Assembly (NCBI GenBank): GCA_003136075.1
Contig: PNBP01000108.1
Location: 938-6,498 of the forward strand
DNA length: 5,561 nt
Source: Methanoregula sp.
GTDB taxonomy: Archaea > Halobacteriota > Methanomicrobia > Methanomicrobiales > Methanospirillaceae
Direction: 5' to 3'
Position numbers and translations under genes: made by a program
Notes under the pieces: generated by a model
Seen by the model: the letters and a program-made list of their open reading frames with translations, nothing else
What the model was told of the DNA's origin: nothing
Database searches by the model: none
Shown here: positions 5,296 through 5,561 of the stretch, in pieces
Layout: each line of letters opens with the position of its first letter
Numbering within the stretch: the first letter of the stretch is position 1

Positions 5296-5506
5296 TTAAA
5301 AAAAATTGTTTTGCACGGGTATATCGTGAGTAACGCATAAATTATGTGAATTTTTATGATGGGGGCAAACTGCCCCCATACCTCCGGCTCCGATGAACAC
5401 CGCCGCCCCCGAAGGGACGCCCCCGCGGCGGCTCACGTGACTGTACATGCACTGAATTAATCGTTTTCCTTATCACTTAATTTGAAGAATAAACAATTTT
5501 TTTTAA
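5296..5506. repeat. Perfect 16-base inverted repeat enclosing copy 2 of the GC-rich module
   Basis: The left arm 5296-5311 (TTAAAAAAAATTGTTT) is the exact reverse complement of the right arm 5491-5506. The 211-base unit encloses the two-hairpin module at 5358-5435. The arms are unrelated in sequence to the terminal repeats around copy 1. No convincing target duplication is seen; the best is TTGAA at 5289-5293 and 5510-5514, two and three bases outside the arms. Chance pairing of A/T runs in AT-rich DNA is a real alternative. The TTGTTT/AAACAA portions and the position either side of the module are what argue against it. Confidence 0.5.
5358..5435. repeat. GC-rich two-hairpin dispersed repeat, copy 2
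   Basis: Same orientation and order as copy 1 at 1391-1465. First hairpin: ATGGGGGC (5359-5366) pairs with GCCCCCAT (5372-5379) around AAACT. Second hairpin: CCGCCGC (5400-5406) pairs with GCGGCGG (5425-5431). Downstream similarity to copy 1 continues at lower level: a segment ending AATCGTTT (5461-5467 region) lies at the same distance from the core as ATCGTTT in copy 1, and a degraded version of the right terminal repeat may follow. The 5' flank of copy 2 is not clearly alignable. Confidence 0.85.
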
Positions 5507-5525
5507 TTTTTGAACTGTGGGTTCT

Positions 5526-5561
5526 AGGGAATGCTTCCCTTGGGGTGCCTCCCCCTCTGGG
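5526..5561. repeat. GC-rich hairpin at window edge, possibly start of another repeat
   Basis: AGGGAA (5526-5531) pairs with TTCCCT (5535-5540) around TGC, followed by GGGG (5542-5545) facing CCCC (5551-5554). It sits abruptly in AT-rich DNA and its pattern (short G/C hairpin followed by a C run) is reminiscent of the other GC-rich module, but the sequence is different and the window ends here. Confidence 0.35.

Noticed and set aside
5163..5360. C/D-box small RNA candidate in the AT-rich gap (ATGATGG and CTGA boxes)
   Set aside because: The boxes are in the wrong order and spacing, with no C'/D' pair or terminal stem.
1391..5435. CRISPR-like repeats
   Set aside because: The two GC-rich copies are almost 4 kb apart, with genes between them and no regular spacers.

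Overview
The window looks like the chromosome of a methanogenic archaeon, most probably a Methanoregula-like member of the Methanomicrobiales. The evidence is a PAN proteasomal ATPase, the small subunit of the archaeal phosphomevalonate dehydratase, a long SlyD-like archaeal FKBP, an MJ_1487-type radical SAM protein, and archaeal expression signals (TATA-like boxes 25-40 bases upstream of starts, few Shine-Dalgarno sites, oligo-T ends). The assignment is from recognition of families only.

Layout. Bases 1-875 (minus) hold the first 291 residues of PAN, cut by the window edge. Divergent from it, 44 bases away, is the DUF126/AcnX-small gene (920-1330). Three bases after its stop codon begins a compact non-coding mobile element (1342-1525) with imperfect 26-base terminal inverted repeats that look like ISL3-family ends, flanked by an exact 8-base duplication. 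Next come a short lipoprotein gene (1582-2058), then a radical SAM gene (2113-3231) overlapping a metallophosphoesterase gene (3228-3869) by ATGA. A CYTH/CyaB-type gene (4386-3844, minus) converges on the phosphoesterase with a 26-base overlap and diverges from the FKBP gene (4442-5122). The last ~440 bases are AT-rich and non-coding. They contain oligo-T terminator-like tracts and a second copy of a GC-rich two-hairpin module that is also found inside the mobile element.

How the genes relate. Most are single housekeeping genes: protein unfolding for the proteasome (PAN), isoprenoid precursor synthesis (dehydratase small subunit), prolyl isomerisation/chaperoning (FKBP). Only the radical SAM/phosphoesterase pair is clearly cotranscribed, and its substrate is unknown.

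The most interesting part is the non-coding DNA. The same ~75-78-base two-hairpin core occurs twice (about 87% identical by hand alignment). One copy is inside an ISL3-like miniature element with a clean target duplication. The other is enclosed by an unrelated, perfect 16-base AT-rich inverted repeat. No CRISPR array, tRNA, rRNA or complete transposase gene was seen.
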